NCBI GenBank assembly: GCA_964410625.1 | Contig: CAYPHY010000020.1 | Span: forward strand, 1-64,000 | Length of the DNA stretch: 64,000 bases | Direction: 5' to 3' | Source: CAYPHY01 sp964410625 | GTDB taxonomy: Bacteria; Chloroflexota; Anaerolineae; Promineifilales; Promineifilaceae | Part shown: piece after piece, positions 50,806 through 59,012 of the stretch | Layout: each line of letters starts with the position of its first letter | Position numbering within the stretch: the first letter of the stretch is position 1 | Notes under the pieces: generated by a model | Told to the model about the DNA's origin: nothing | Seen by the model: only the letters and a program-made list of their open reading frames with translations | The model's database searches: none | Translations under genes and position numbers: made by a program

Positions 50806-52665
50806 ATGGACGTACATGAACATCTGATTGAAGAACTAGAGTCCGTCGTCATTCGCTTTGCCGGTGACTCCGGCGACGGAATGCAATTGACGGGGACACA
50901 ATTCACCAATACCTCGGCCGTCTTTGGCAACGATGTCAGCACCATGCCCGACTTTCCGGCCGAAATTCGCGCCCCGGCAGGGACACTGGCCGGGGTTAGT
51001 GGCTTTCAGGTCAATATCGCCAGCCGCGACATTCTGACGCCCGGCGATTCAGCGCAGGTATTGGTAGCAATGAACCCGGCTGGGTTAAAGGCTACCTTGT
51101 CTGAATTGGAAGATGGGGGGACGATCATCGTCAATACCGACGCCTTTACGAAGGCCAATCTGAATAAAGCGGGCTATGAGGACAACCCCCTGACCAGTGA
51201 GTCGCTAAAGAATTACCAGGTCATCGAAGTTCCACTTACTTCGATGAACCGTGAAGCCTTGAAGGAGTTCACCAGCCTATCGAACAAGGATAAGGATCGC
51301 AGCCAGAACTTCTTTGCCTTGGGGATCGCCTTCTGGATGTTCGACCGGCCGATGGACGTGACGATTGAGTGGGTAAACAAGCGTTTTGCCAAGCAGCCGG
51401 ATGTGGCTGCCGCTAACATCAAGGCGTTGGAAACGGGTTATAACTTCGGCCAAACAGCACGCACCTTCCAGCAGCGTTATCGTATCCGCCCCGCCGCCTT
51501 GCCGGCGGGAACTTACCGCAATGTCACGGGAAATAGCGCGTTGGCAATGGGACTGGTCACGGCCGCACGGAAAATGGGCAAGTCCCTCTTTTACGGCTCC
51601 TACCCGATCACCCCGGCCAGCGACATCCTCCACTCCCTTGCTCCGCTACGCCACTTTGATGTGCGTACCTTCCAGGCTGAAGATGAAATTGCGGCGATGG
51701 GATCGGTGATTGGCGCGGCTTTTGGCGGCGCGTTGGCCGTCACCGGGACCAGCGGCCCCGGCGTTGCGCTGAAGAGTGAGGCGATGAATCTGGCGATTGT
51801 GTTGGAACTGCCGATGGTGATCGTCAATGTGCAGCGCGGCGGCCCCAGCACCGGCCTGCCGACGAAAACGGAACAGTCGGACTTGTTGCAAGCGATGTTC
51901 GGCCGCAACGGAGAAAGCCCCATCGCCATCCTCGCCCCACAAAGCCCGGCCGACTGCTTCAACATAGCCATCGAAGCGTGCCGGTTGGCCGTCCATGCGA
52001 TGACGCCAGTGATGATCCTCTCCGATGGTTTTCTGGCAAATAGCTCCGAACCTTGGAGCGTCCCAAACGCGGCCGACATCGCCGAAATCCCCGTCTACCA
52101 TCCCGCCGGACACAGCAACGGGAATGGCGCCGGCCCGTTCCTTCCTTACCAGCGAGATCCACAAACGTTGGCGCGGCCGTGGGCTATCCCTGGCACGCCG
52201 GGACTGGAACATCGCATCGGCGGCCTGAGCAAAGCCCCGATCACCGGCAATGTCTCCTATGCGCCGGAGCATCACGAGCAAATGGTCACCGACCGTGCCG
52301 AGAAGATCGCTCGATTGGCGGAGATAATCCCAGAGCAAGAGGTCTTTGGGCCGGAAGAAGGGGAGTTGCTGTTGGTCAGTTGGGGCGGGACGTTTGGCGC
52401 GGTACGGACAGCCGTCAATCGCGCCCAGCGGCGCGGCCGTTCTGTCGCCCATGCCCATTTGCGCTATCTCAACCCCTTCCCGCGCAACCTACGCGATATT
52501 CTCAGCCGCTACAAGCGCGTTGTCGTCCCGGAACTGAACGCCGGACAACTCGCCTTTCTATTGCGCGGCCGTTACGCACTGAACGTCCAATCCATGCCCA
52601 AAATCCACGCTCGCCCGTTCACTATCGGTGAGATCAGCGCGAGGATTGAGCAGATTTTAGGATAG
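50806..52665 (+). CDS. korA: 2-oxoacid:ferredoxin oxidoreductase, gamma-alpha fusion (first copy)
   Basis: A 619-residue subunit. The gamma domain (about 10-195) starts VIRFAGDSGDGMQLTGTQFT. The alpha domain follows with SYPITPASDILHSL, TFQAEDEIAAMGSVIGAAFGGALAVTGTSGPG and PMVIVNVQRGGPSTGLPTKTEQSDLLQAMFG. A C-terminal module follows (about 510-610), as in KorA. With the beta subunit next door it oxidises a 2-oxoacid (probably 2-oxoglutarate) with CoA and reduces ferredoxin, or runs in reverse for CO2 fixation. GGAGAG lies 4-5 nt upstream of the start. Confidence 0.95.
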   Translation: MDVHEHLIEELESVVIRFAGDSGDGMQLTGTQFTNTSAVFGNDVSTMPDFPAEIRAPAGTLAGVSGFQVNIASRDILTPGDSAQVLVAMNPAGLKATLSELEDGGTIIVNTDAFTKANLNKAGYEDNPLTSESLKNYQVIEVPLTSMNREALKEFTSLSNKDKDRSQNFFALGIAFWMFDRPMDVTIEWVNKRFAKQPDVAAANIKALETGYNFGQTARTFQQRYRIRPAALPAGTYRNVTGNSALAMGLVTAARKMGKSLFYGSYPITPASDILHSLAPLRHFDVRTFQAEDEIAAMGSVIGAAFGGALAVTGTSGPGVALKSEAMNLAIVLELPMVIVNVQRGGPSTGLPTKTEQSDLLQAMFGRNGESPIAILAPQSPADCFNIAIEACRLAVHAMTPVMILSDGFLANSSEPWSVPNAADIAEIPVYHPAGHSNGNGAGPFLPYQRDPQTLARPWAIPGTPGLEHRIGGLSKAPITGNVSYAPEHHEQMVTDRAEKIARLAEIIPEQEVFGPEEGELLLVSWGGTFGAVRTAVNRAQRRGRSVAHAHLRYLNPFPRNLRDILSRYKRVVVPELNAGQLAFLLRGRYALNVQSMPKIHARPFTIGEISARIEQILG

Positions 52666-52735
52666 AAGAAAGAGACTGGGAGATTAAGAGAGTACGAGAC
52701 TGATACGCAAAGTCTCCCAATCTCCTAGTCTCCTC
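52662..52735. repeat. GAGACTGGGAGATT hairpin
   Basis: GAGACTGGGAGATTAAGAGA and the inverse AGTCTCCCAATCTCCTAGTCTCC lie between the alpha and beta subunit genes. Confidence 0.82.
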
Positions 52736-52749
52736 TTAAGAGAGTACAG

Positions 52750-54285
52750 ATGACAACAACCACTATCCCCCTCAAACTAACCCGCCAGGATTTTGTGTCT
52801 GACCAGACGGTGCGCTGGTGTCCTGGCTGTGGCGATTATGCCATTCTCGCCACCATGCAAAAGGTGCTGCCGGATATTGGGGTTCCGCGCGAGAACATTG
52901 TCTTTATCTCCGGCATCGGCTGCTCCAGCCGCTTTCCCTATTACATGAACACCTATGGGATCCACAGCATCCACGGCCGCGCCCCCACGCTGGCGACTGG
53001 CCTGGCGATCACCAATCCCGAATTGAGCATTTGGGTGATCACCGGCGATGGCGATGGACTGTCCATTGGTGGCAACCATTTGCTCCATGCATTGCGGCGC
53101 AACGTCAACCTCAAAATCCTACTCTTTAATAACCGCATCTATGGCCTGACCAAGGGGCAATACTCCCCCACTTCACGTACCGGCCACAAAACAAAGTCCT
53201 CGCCGATGGGCGCGATTGAGCAGCCGCTCAATCCGATTGGGCTGGCGTTGGCGGCCGAAGCCACCTTCGTCGCTCGTTCGATTGACGCCCACACCCAACA
53301 TCTGGGAGAGGTGTTGGCCCAGGCGGCACAACATCGTGGGTCGGCCTTTATCGAGATTTACCAGAATTGCGTCATCTTCAACCCCACCGAATGGGAAGGG
53401 CTAGATGACCGGCGGCAGCGGGATGAGAACATCCTCTATCTGGAGCCGGGTAAACCAATGGTTTATGGCAAGGAGCGGGACAAGGGTATCCGGCTGAATG
53501 GCTTCAAACCGGAAAGCGTCACGCTTGGTAATGGGACAACAGAATCAGATTTGGTGTCTCATGACGCGACTTCGACTGAATTGGGCTATATCCTCAGCAG
53601 CATGACCTATCCTGAATACCCTGAACCGATGGGCGTCTTTCGCCGGGTGGAACGGCCGACCTATGCCGATGGCTTAATGACCCAGGTGCAACAGGCGCAG
53701 GCCGCCAAAGGTATGGGTGATCTGGACGCGCTTTACCGCGCGGGCGATCTGTGGACGGTTTCACCGCGTGAGGAAAATGAAGCACAGCTGGCTGGGGAAC
53801 TTCCCGAAGCCCTGGATGACGAATACATTGATAAGCTAGAAGGTAGATCGGCCGATGGCGACCAACCATTATCCGCAGTGCAGGACTGGCTTACCACTGA
53901 CACCGTCACCACGTTACAACCCCATGCGCCCATTGAGGTCGAACAAACCACCTCGCTGGCAAAGGCGATCCGCCAGATGAACGCCCACAACATCGGCTGC
54001 ATTCTGGTCACCGACGAGGCAGACCGGCTGGTGGGTATTCTGTCTGAATCGGACATATTGAGCCGGGTAGCCGGTCTTGTGGAAGATTTGGCTTCGGCCA
54101 CCATTGCCGACTATATGACCCCTTCCCCCGTCGCCATGCGCGAGGACAACTCAATAGCCCACGCACTACACCTGATGTCCATCCACGGTTTCCGCCATCT
54201 GCCACTTGTTGATGATGATGGACGGCCGACAGGCGTCATCTCCTTCCGCGATGTGGTGCGTTATTTGAAGGAAAATCTTTCTTAA
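52750..54285 (+). CDS. korB: 2-oxoacid:ferredoxin oxidoreductase beta subunit fused to a CBS pair
   Basis: A 511-residue protein. Residues 1-300 are a normal beta subunit: CPGCGDYAIL and GIGCSSRFPYY supply iron-sulfur cysteines, and GDGDGLSIGGNHLLHALRRNVN...FNNRIYGLTKGQYSPTS is the thiamine diphosphate site. A linker runs to about 380. The last 130 residues are two CBS domains (LAKAIRQMNAHNIGCILVTDEADRLVGILSESDIL and IADYMTPSPVAMREDN...FRHLPLVDDDGRPTGVISFRDVV). A CBS pair on a beta subunit is uncommon in my knowledge and suggests regulation by adenylates. Confidence 0.93.
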   Translation: MTTTTIPLKLTRQDFVSDQTVRWCPGCGDYAILATMQKVLPDIGVPRENIVFISGIGCSSRFPYYMNTYGIHSIHGRAPTLATGLAITNPELSIWVITGDGDGLSIGGNHLLHALRRNVNLKILLFNNRIYGLTKGQYSPTSRTGHKTKSSPMGAIEQPLNPIGLALAAEATFVARSIDAHTQHLGEVLAQAAQHRGSAFIEIYQNCVIFNPTEWEGLDDRRQRDENILYLEPGKPMVYGKERDKGIRLNGFKPESVTLGNGTTESDLVSHDATSTELGYILSSMTYPEYPEPMGVFRRVERPTYADGLMTQVQQAQAAKGMGDLDALYRAGDLWTVSPREENEAQLAGELPEALDDEYIDKLEGRSADGDQPLSAVQDWLTTDTVTTLQPHAPIEVEQTTSLAKAIRQMNAHNIGCILVTDEADRLVGILSESDILSRVAGLVEDLASATIADYMTPSPVAMREDNSIAHALHLMSIHGFRHLPLVDDDGRPTGVISFRDVVRYLKENLS

Positions 54286-54287
54286 AA

Positions 54288-54362
54288 TCCGGTAAACGGT
54301 GATCGGTAATCAGTAATCGGTCAGGTATCCGATTACCGCTCACCGATTACCGCTTACCGGTT
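54288..54362. repeat. CCGGTAAACGGTGATCGG hairpin
   Basis: GGTAAACGGTGATCGGTAATC and the inverse GATTACCGCTCACCGATTACC, GCTTACCGG separate the two oxidoreductase pairs. The GGAG site of the next gene follows directly. Confidence 0.85.
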
Positions 54363-54372
54363 CGGAGATAAC

Positions 54373-56268
54373 ATGGGAATTCTCGAAATGACACGGGAGG
54401 GAACGCCACAGGCGCAATCCCTCCCGTTTGAACTAGAAGGCGATACCATTGTCAACGATTTTTCTATCGTTGCTGCCACCGCCAACGGCACAGGAAGCCA
54501 GACCTCTAACCTGGCTATTCTTCGCGCCTTGTTTAAAATGGGTATCCCCGTCAACGGCAAAAATATCTTCCCCTCCAACATCCAGGGTTTGCCTACCTGG
54601 TATCACATTCGCGTTAGCAAAGATGGCTATATTGCCCGGCGGCACACCTCCGAGTTTTTGGTCGCCTTTAACCAGGCGACGGTGAATGAAGATATCGCCA
54701 ACTTACCGGCCGGGGGTGTTTGCTTGCACAATGGGGATTGGCGTGCCATCCCAGAACGGGACGACATCACCTATTATGCCGTGCCGGTGAACCAGTTTGT
54801 GCGCGAAACGGGGATGAAGGGCAAGTACCGCGACTACATTGCCAACATGGTCTATGTGGGTGCGTTGGCTTATCTGCTGGATATCCCTCTCGACTACATC
54901 GAAGAAGCCTTGAGTTTTCTCTTTAAGGGCAAGCGGGCGGTGGTTGATTCTAACTTCAATGTTGTGCGGGTGGCGTATGAATGGTCGGCCGAAAACCTGA
55001 CCAAGCGCGATCCTTATCGTGTCGCGCCGATGAACGCCACCGACGGGCTGATCATGATCACCGGCAACGAAGCGGCCGCGCTTGGTTCCGTCTTTGGCGG
55101 GGTCAGCGTTGCTGCCTGGTATCCGATCACCCCTTCGACCAGCGTGATTGATGCGCTGAACGGCTACCTGAAGCAGTTGCGCCACGACCCGGAGACGGGC
55201 GCGGCGACTTATGCCGTGATCCAGGCCGAGGATGAGTTGGCGGCCGCGGGTATGGTCTTGGGCGCGGGCTTCGCCGGGGCGCGAGCGATGACAGCCACCT
55301 CTGGCCCCGGCATCTCGTTGATGGCCGAGTTTGTCGGACTAGGCTACTTTGCTGAAGTTCCGGCTGTTTTCTGGGACATTCAGCGGGTTGGCCCCAGCAC
55401 CGGCCTGCCGACGCGCACCAGCCAGGGCGATCTTCTCTTTGTCTACTACCTGGGGCATGGCGACACCAAAAATGTGATCCTCTTCCCTTCAACGGTGAAG
55501 GAGTGCTTTGAGTTTGGCATTGAGTCACTCAACCTTGCCGATGAGCTGCAGACCCCCATCTTTGTCCTTAGTGACCTCGACCTGGGGATGAATAACTGGA
55601 TGTCAGAACCGTTTGAGTATCCAACGGAGCCGATTAAGCGCGGCAAAGTGTTAAGCGCAGAGGAGATTGAGGAAAAGGGCTTTGCCCGCTATCTGGACAT
55701 TGATGGCGACGCGATCACTTATCGTACCTTGCCGGGCAACCCGCATCCGCGCAGTGCCTACTTCGCGCGTGGCACAGGCCACAACGAACGGGCTGTCTAT
55801 AGCGAACGACCGGATGATTGGGAAAACAATATGCTGCGCCTGAACCGCAAATTCGACACAGCGCGGCATATGGTCCCCGGCCCGGTAGCTGATGAAGTGG
55901 AAGGGGCAGAGATCGGTATCATCGCCTATGGCACCACACGCTTTGCGATTGAAGAGGCGCGTGACCGGCTGGCGGCCGATGGCCTGCCAACCAGCTTCTT
56001 GCGCTTGCGTGCCTTGCCGATCAACGAAGAAGTGGAGGCTTTTGTCCGCCGCCACCAGCGCGTCTATGTCATCGAACTGAACCGCGACGGGCAGATGCAC
56101 CAAATCTTGCAGACCGAAATGCCCGAACTGGCTACCCGCCTCATCCCCCTTGCCCACCTGGATGGAATGCCGCTGACGGCTCGCTGGGTGGTGGAAGCGT
56201 TGAACGCGGCCGAGGCAGAACGGCAGCAGGTGTATACGAATGGGCATATTGTGAGAGTGGGAGACTAG
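54373..56268 (+). CDS. 2-oxoacid:ferredoxin oxidoreductase, gamma-alpha fusion (second copy)
   Basis: A 631-residue paralogue of the protein at 50806. The gamma domain (about 20-210) begins DFSIVAATANGTGSQTSNLAILRAL rather than the usual GxGGQG loop. The alpha domain has AWYPITPSTSVIDAL, AVIQAEDELAAAGMVLGAGFAGARAMTATSGPG and RVGPSTGLPTRTSQGDLLFV. It is diverged enough from the first copy for a different 2-oxoacid, or for a different ferredoxin partner. Its last codons (VGD) and stop lie at the start of a GAGACT repeat. GGAG lies 6 nt before the ATG. Confidence 0.92.
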   Translation: MGILEMTREGTPQAQSLPFELEGDTIVNDFSIVAATANGTGSQTSNLAILRALFKMGIPVNGKNIFPSNIQGLPTWYHIRVSKDGYIARRHTSEFLVAFNQATVNEDIANLPAGGVCLHNGDWRAIPERDDITYYAVPVNQFVRETGMKGKYRDYIANMVYVGALAYLLDIPLDYIEEALSFLFKGKRAVVDSNFNVVRVAYEWSAENLTKRDPYRVAPMNATDGLIMITGNEAAALGSVFGGVSVAAWYPITPSTSVIDALNGYLKQLRHDPETGAATYAVIQAEDELAAAGMVLGAGFAGARAMTATSGPGISLMAEFVGLGYFAEVPAVFWDIQRVGPSTGLPTRTSQGDLLFVYYLGHGDTKNVILFPSTVKECFEFGIESLNLADELQTPIFVLSDLDLGMNNWMSEPFEYPTEPIKRGKVLSAEEIEEKGFARYLDIDGDAITYRTLPGNPHPRSAYFARGTGHNERAVYSERPDDWENNMLRLNRKFDTARHMVPGPVADEVEGAEIGIIAYGTTRFAIEEARDRLAADGLPTSFLRLRALPINEEVEAFVRRHQRVYVIELNRDGQMHQILQTEMPELATRLIPLAHLDGMPLTARWVVEALNAAEAERQQVYTNGHIVRVGD

Positions 56269-56334
56269 GAGATTAAGAGATTGAGAGACTGGGAGATTGA
56301 AGTGTCTCAATCTCCCAGTCTCTCAGTCTTAGGA
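56258..56334. repeat. GAGACTAGGAGATT hairpin
   Basis: GGGAGACTAGGAGATTAAGAGATTGAGAG and the inverse TCTCAATCTCCCAGTCTCTCAGTC overlap the alpha gene's 3' end and precede the beta gene. Confidence 0.85.
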
Positions 56335-56342
56335 TTTAGATC

Positions 56343-57386
56343 ATGGGAACTACAAGAACACGACAACCAAATGTAAACATCATCGGCCTGGCCCATGCTG
56401 ACTATAAGGGCAACCTGACTACGCTTTGCCAGGGCTGCGGCCATAATTCGATTGCCAACCAGATAGTCCAGGTGGCTTATGAACTGGCGTTGAAGCCGAA
56501 CGAAATCTTGAAGATGAGTGGCATCGGCTGCTCCAGCAAGTCGCCAGCTTACTTCCTGGGCATGTCGCATGGCTTTAACGCGCTGCACGGCCGTATGCCC
56601 TCCGTCGCCACCGGCGCATTAATTGGCAACCACCAGCTCCGCGCCATCGGCGTCAGTGGCGATGGCGACACCGCCAGCATCGGCATGGGGCAGTTTAAGC
56701 ATATGGTGCGCCGCAATTTGCGGATGGTCTATATTGTCGAGAACAACGGCGTTTACGGGCTGACCAAGGGGCAATTTTCGGCAACGGCCGACGAAGGGCA
56801 ATCGCTCAAATATGCCGGGGTCAACCCTTTTCCGGCGATTGACATTTGCATGGAAGCGATCATTGCCGGTTGCGGCTTTGTCGCTCGTTCCTTCTCCGGT
56901 GACGCCAGCCAGGTGCGCGAACTGCTGAAGGCAGCGTTGAGCCACCGTGGCACGGCCGTTCTCGACATCATCAGCCCTTGCGTTGCCTTCAACAACGACG
57001 ATCTCTCCACCAAGAGCTATGGCTACGGCAAGGAGCATGAGGTCCCTCTGCACCAATTGGGCTTCATCCCACCGCAAGAGGAAATCCGCATTGATGATCA
57101 TCAGCCAGGGGAAATGCGCGTGGTAGAACTCCACGACGGCTCGCGCATCCAGTTGAGGAAGCTGGAACGGGACTATGACCCCACTGACCACATGGGGGCG
57201 ATGCACCAGCTACAGTGGGCGGCCGAGAAGCAGGAATTTATCACCGGCCTGATCTATTACAATCCGGAGCGGCCGTCGTTGGCCGAAGCAAGCCGTCTGG
57301 TAGACACACCGCTATCTCAACTGACGGATGAGCAGTTACGGCCGTCGCAGGATAAGCTAGAGGCATTGATGACCGGGCTTATGTAG
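56343..57386 (+). CDS. 2-oxoacid:ferredoxin oxidoreductase beta subunit (second copy)
   Basis: A 347-residue beta subunit without CBS domains. CQGCGHNSIANQI and GIGCSSKSPAYF carry the cluster cysteines, SPCVAFNN the fourth. GDGDTASIGMGQFKHMVRRNLRMVYIVENNGVYGLTKGQFS is the thiamine diphosphate region. It forms a complex with the alpha subunit at 54373. AGGA lies 9 nt before the ATG. Confidence 0.94.
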   Translation: MGTTRTRQPNVNIIGLAHADYKGNLTTLCQGCGHNSIANQIVQVAYELALKPNEILKMSGIGCSSKSPAYFLGMSHGFNALHGRMPSVATGALIGNHQLRAIGVSGDGDTASIGMGQFKHMVRRNLRMVYIVENNGVYGLTKGQFSATADEGQSLKYAGVNPFPAIDICMEAIIAGCGFVARSFSGDASQVRELLKAALSHRGTAVLDIISPCVAFNNDDLSTKSYGYGKEHEVPLHQLGFIPPQEEIRIDDHQPGEMRVVELHDGSRIQLRKLERDYDPTDHMGAMHQLQWAAEKQEFITGLIYYNPERPSLAEASRLVDTPLSQLTDEQLRPSQDKLEALMTGLM

Positions 57387-57440
57387 AAAACAAAAATTGG
57401 CTGGCTCCTTTTCATGTATAATAGGCATGATCGGTAATAG

Positions 57441-57500
57441 ACAGGATTAACAAGATTGACAGAATGAGCGTTATCTTGTTAATCCTGTAAATCCTGTCTA
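57441..57500. repeat. ACAGGATTAACAAGAT hairpin
   Basis: A perfect 16-bp inverted repeat, ACAGGATTAACAAGAT (57441-57456) and ATCTTGTTAATCCTGT (57473-57488), followed by a further AATCCTGTCT unit. It lies in the gap before the Uma2 gene. Confidence 0.88.
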
Positions 57501-57539
57501 AGTGGCTATATACGATAATAGAGCAAGGTAGAGGAACAG

Positions 57540-58160
57540 ATGATAGCGCAAACAGATGCCGAGAAAGTTGGCGAGCCGGTATGGGAACTGGCGCACCTGT
57601 TTCCATACCAGGGATATTGGACTGAAGAAGAGTACCTGGCCCTCAACACCAACCGCCTAATCGAATACTCCAACGGCTTTCTGGAGGTACTCCCGATGCC
57701 TACGATGGCGCATCAAGATATCGTTATCTTTTTGTTTGAATTGTTGAAGTCCTTTGTTGTCAGCCAGTCATTGGGTAAGGCGTACCTTGCACCTCTACGT
57801 GTTCGTCTTTCACGCAAGGAGTATCGAGAGCCAGATGTGGTCTTTCTTTCGACCGAGCGGTTGCGACGTTCCACCGGCGACTATCCCAATGGGGCGGACC
57901 TGGTTATGGAAGTCGTCAGCGGTAGCCAGGCAGATCGGGAGCGCGATCTGGTGACAAAGCGTCAGGTTTACGCTTACTTTGGTATTCAGGAGTATTGGAT
58001 TGTTGACCCGAAAGAGTGGCAGATTACTGTCTTGCGGCTAGAGGACGAGGAGTATGCTGAACACGGCCGCTTTGGGAAAGGCACACAAGCGACGTCCTAT
58101 CTACTACCCGGTTTTAGCGTGATGGTTGACGAGGTTTTTGAGGCGGCCGCAAAAAAGTAG
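57540..58160 (+). CDS. Uma2/DUF820 family putative nuclease
   Basis: A 206-residue protein of the Uma2 family, a PD-(D/E)XK fold group abundant in cyanobacteria and Chloroflexota. YLALNTNRLIEYSNGFLEVLPMPTMAHQDI is the family N-terminus. Probable active-site residues are in YREPDVVFLS and DLVMEVVSGSQADRERDLVTKRQVYAYFGIQEYWIVDP. GAGGA lies 5-6 nt upstream of the ATG. The biological role is unknown. Confidence 0.92.
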   Translation: MIAQTDAEKVGEPVWELAHLFPYQGYWTEEEYLALNTNRLIEYSNGFLEVLPMPTMAHQDIVIFLFELLKSFVVSQSLGKAYLAPLRVRLSRKEYREPDVVFLSTERLRRSTGDYPNGADLVMEVVSGSQADRERDLVTKRQVYAYFGIQEYWIVDPKEWQITVLRLEDEEYAEHGRFGKGTQATSYLLPGFSVMVDEVFEAAAKK

Positions 58161-58237
58161 GAAGCCGATGAAACGGCCTTCCTCTCGTTTGAAATATACG
58201 CTTTGCCAATCTGGAGTGTCGCTATTACACTCCTACT

Positions 58238-58786
58238 ATGATTGAAAAGTGGAACGAAACGGATAGCAAGCTCCTCGGTGATTTTCGTATTTTTCGGGCG
58301 CGGCAGGTGTGGCGAGAGTCGCCGCGCACAGGCAATCTGCACTCCTTCTATGTCCTCGAATCTCGTGATTGGATGAACGTCATCCCGCTGACACCGGAAG
58401 GCAAGGTGGTGATGATCCGCCAATACCGGCATGGGACCGAGGAAGTGACATTGGAAGTCCCTGGCGGCATTGTGGATGATGAAGATGGCGATCCGGCGGT
58501 GTCGGCCGCCCGCGAACTGCGCGAAGAGACAGGATATGCCGCGCGAGAGATCGTCCCCATCGGCCGCGTCCGTCCCAACCCTGCTTTTCTCAATAACACC
58601 TGCTATAGTTTCCTTGCCCTCGACGCCGAGCCGGTTGGCCCGCCTGAACTGGAAGGAGCGGAAGACATTGCCGTCGAGATTGTTTCGCTGGAGGATGTGC
58701 GGCCGTTGGTGCGTGACGGCCGTATCTCCCACTCGCTGACCATTGCCGCCTTCTATCACCTGGAAACCTACATGGAAGGAAGGTAA
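58238..58786 (+). CDS. NUDIX hydrolase, ADP-ribose pyrophosphatase-like
   Basis: A 182-residue NUDIX protein. The Nudix box reads GGIVDDEDGDPAVSAARELREETGY, with the metal-binding REXXEE intact. QYRHGTEEVTLEVPGG just before it is typical of ADP-ribose and related sugar-nucleotide pyrophosphatases. It hydrolyses nucleoside diphosphate derivatives in the cytoplasm. An ACGCAAAG repeat follows the stop. Confidence 0.92.
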   Translation: MIEKWNETDSKLLGDFRIFRARQVWRESPRTGNLHSFYVLESRDWMNVIPLTPEGKVVMIRQYRHGTEEVTLEVPGGIVDDEDGDPAVSAARELREETGYAAREIVPIGRVRPNPAFLNNTCYSFLALDAEPVGPPELEGAEDIAVEIVSLEDVRPLVRDGRISHSLTIAAFYHLETYMEGR

Positions 58787-58792
58787 GAAGCT

Positions 58793-58822
58793 CACGCAAA
58801 GACGCAAAGGGCGCAAAGGTTT
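58793..58822. repeat. ACGCAAAG direct repeats
   Basis: CACGCAAAGACGCAAAGGGC and GCAAAGG units, resembling short repeats that I recall from cyanobacteria and Chloroflexota. Confidence 0.6.
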
Positions 58823-58889
58823 TTTGATTTTAAGCTTGAGTCTAATGCGTGCGACATTATAGAAACACTTGTTGTTTAGAGGGGAGCTA

Positions 58890-59012
58890 GTGACGGAGAA
58901 TGAGATTGCGAAGGTAATTGTGGATGCCGCGTTTAAGGTTCACAAATGGCTGATATACAAGAACAACTCAGTGACGATATTCATCTACTTGGCGATACCC
59001 TCGGCCGTGTGA
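58890..59012 (+). pseudogene. Truncated GxxExxY protein start
   Basis: GTG 58890, with GGGGAG upstream, reads VTENEIAKVIVDAAFKVHK, the standard beginning of the GxxExxY family (normally continuing with the GPGLLE-x-x-Y motif). After this the frame leaves the family, overlaps the PEP carboxylase start at 58946 and stops at 59012. Only about 19 family residues remain, so it is a relic left by a deletion that joined it to ppc. Confidence 0.65.
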
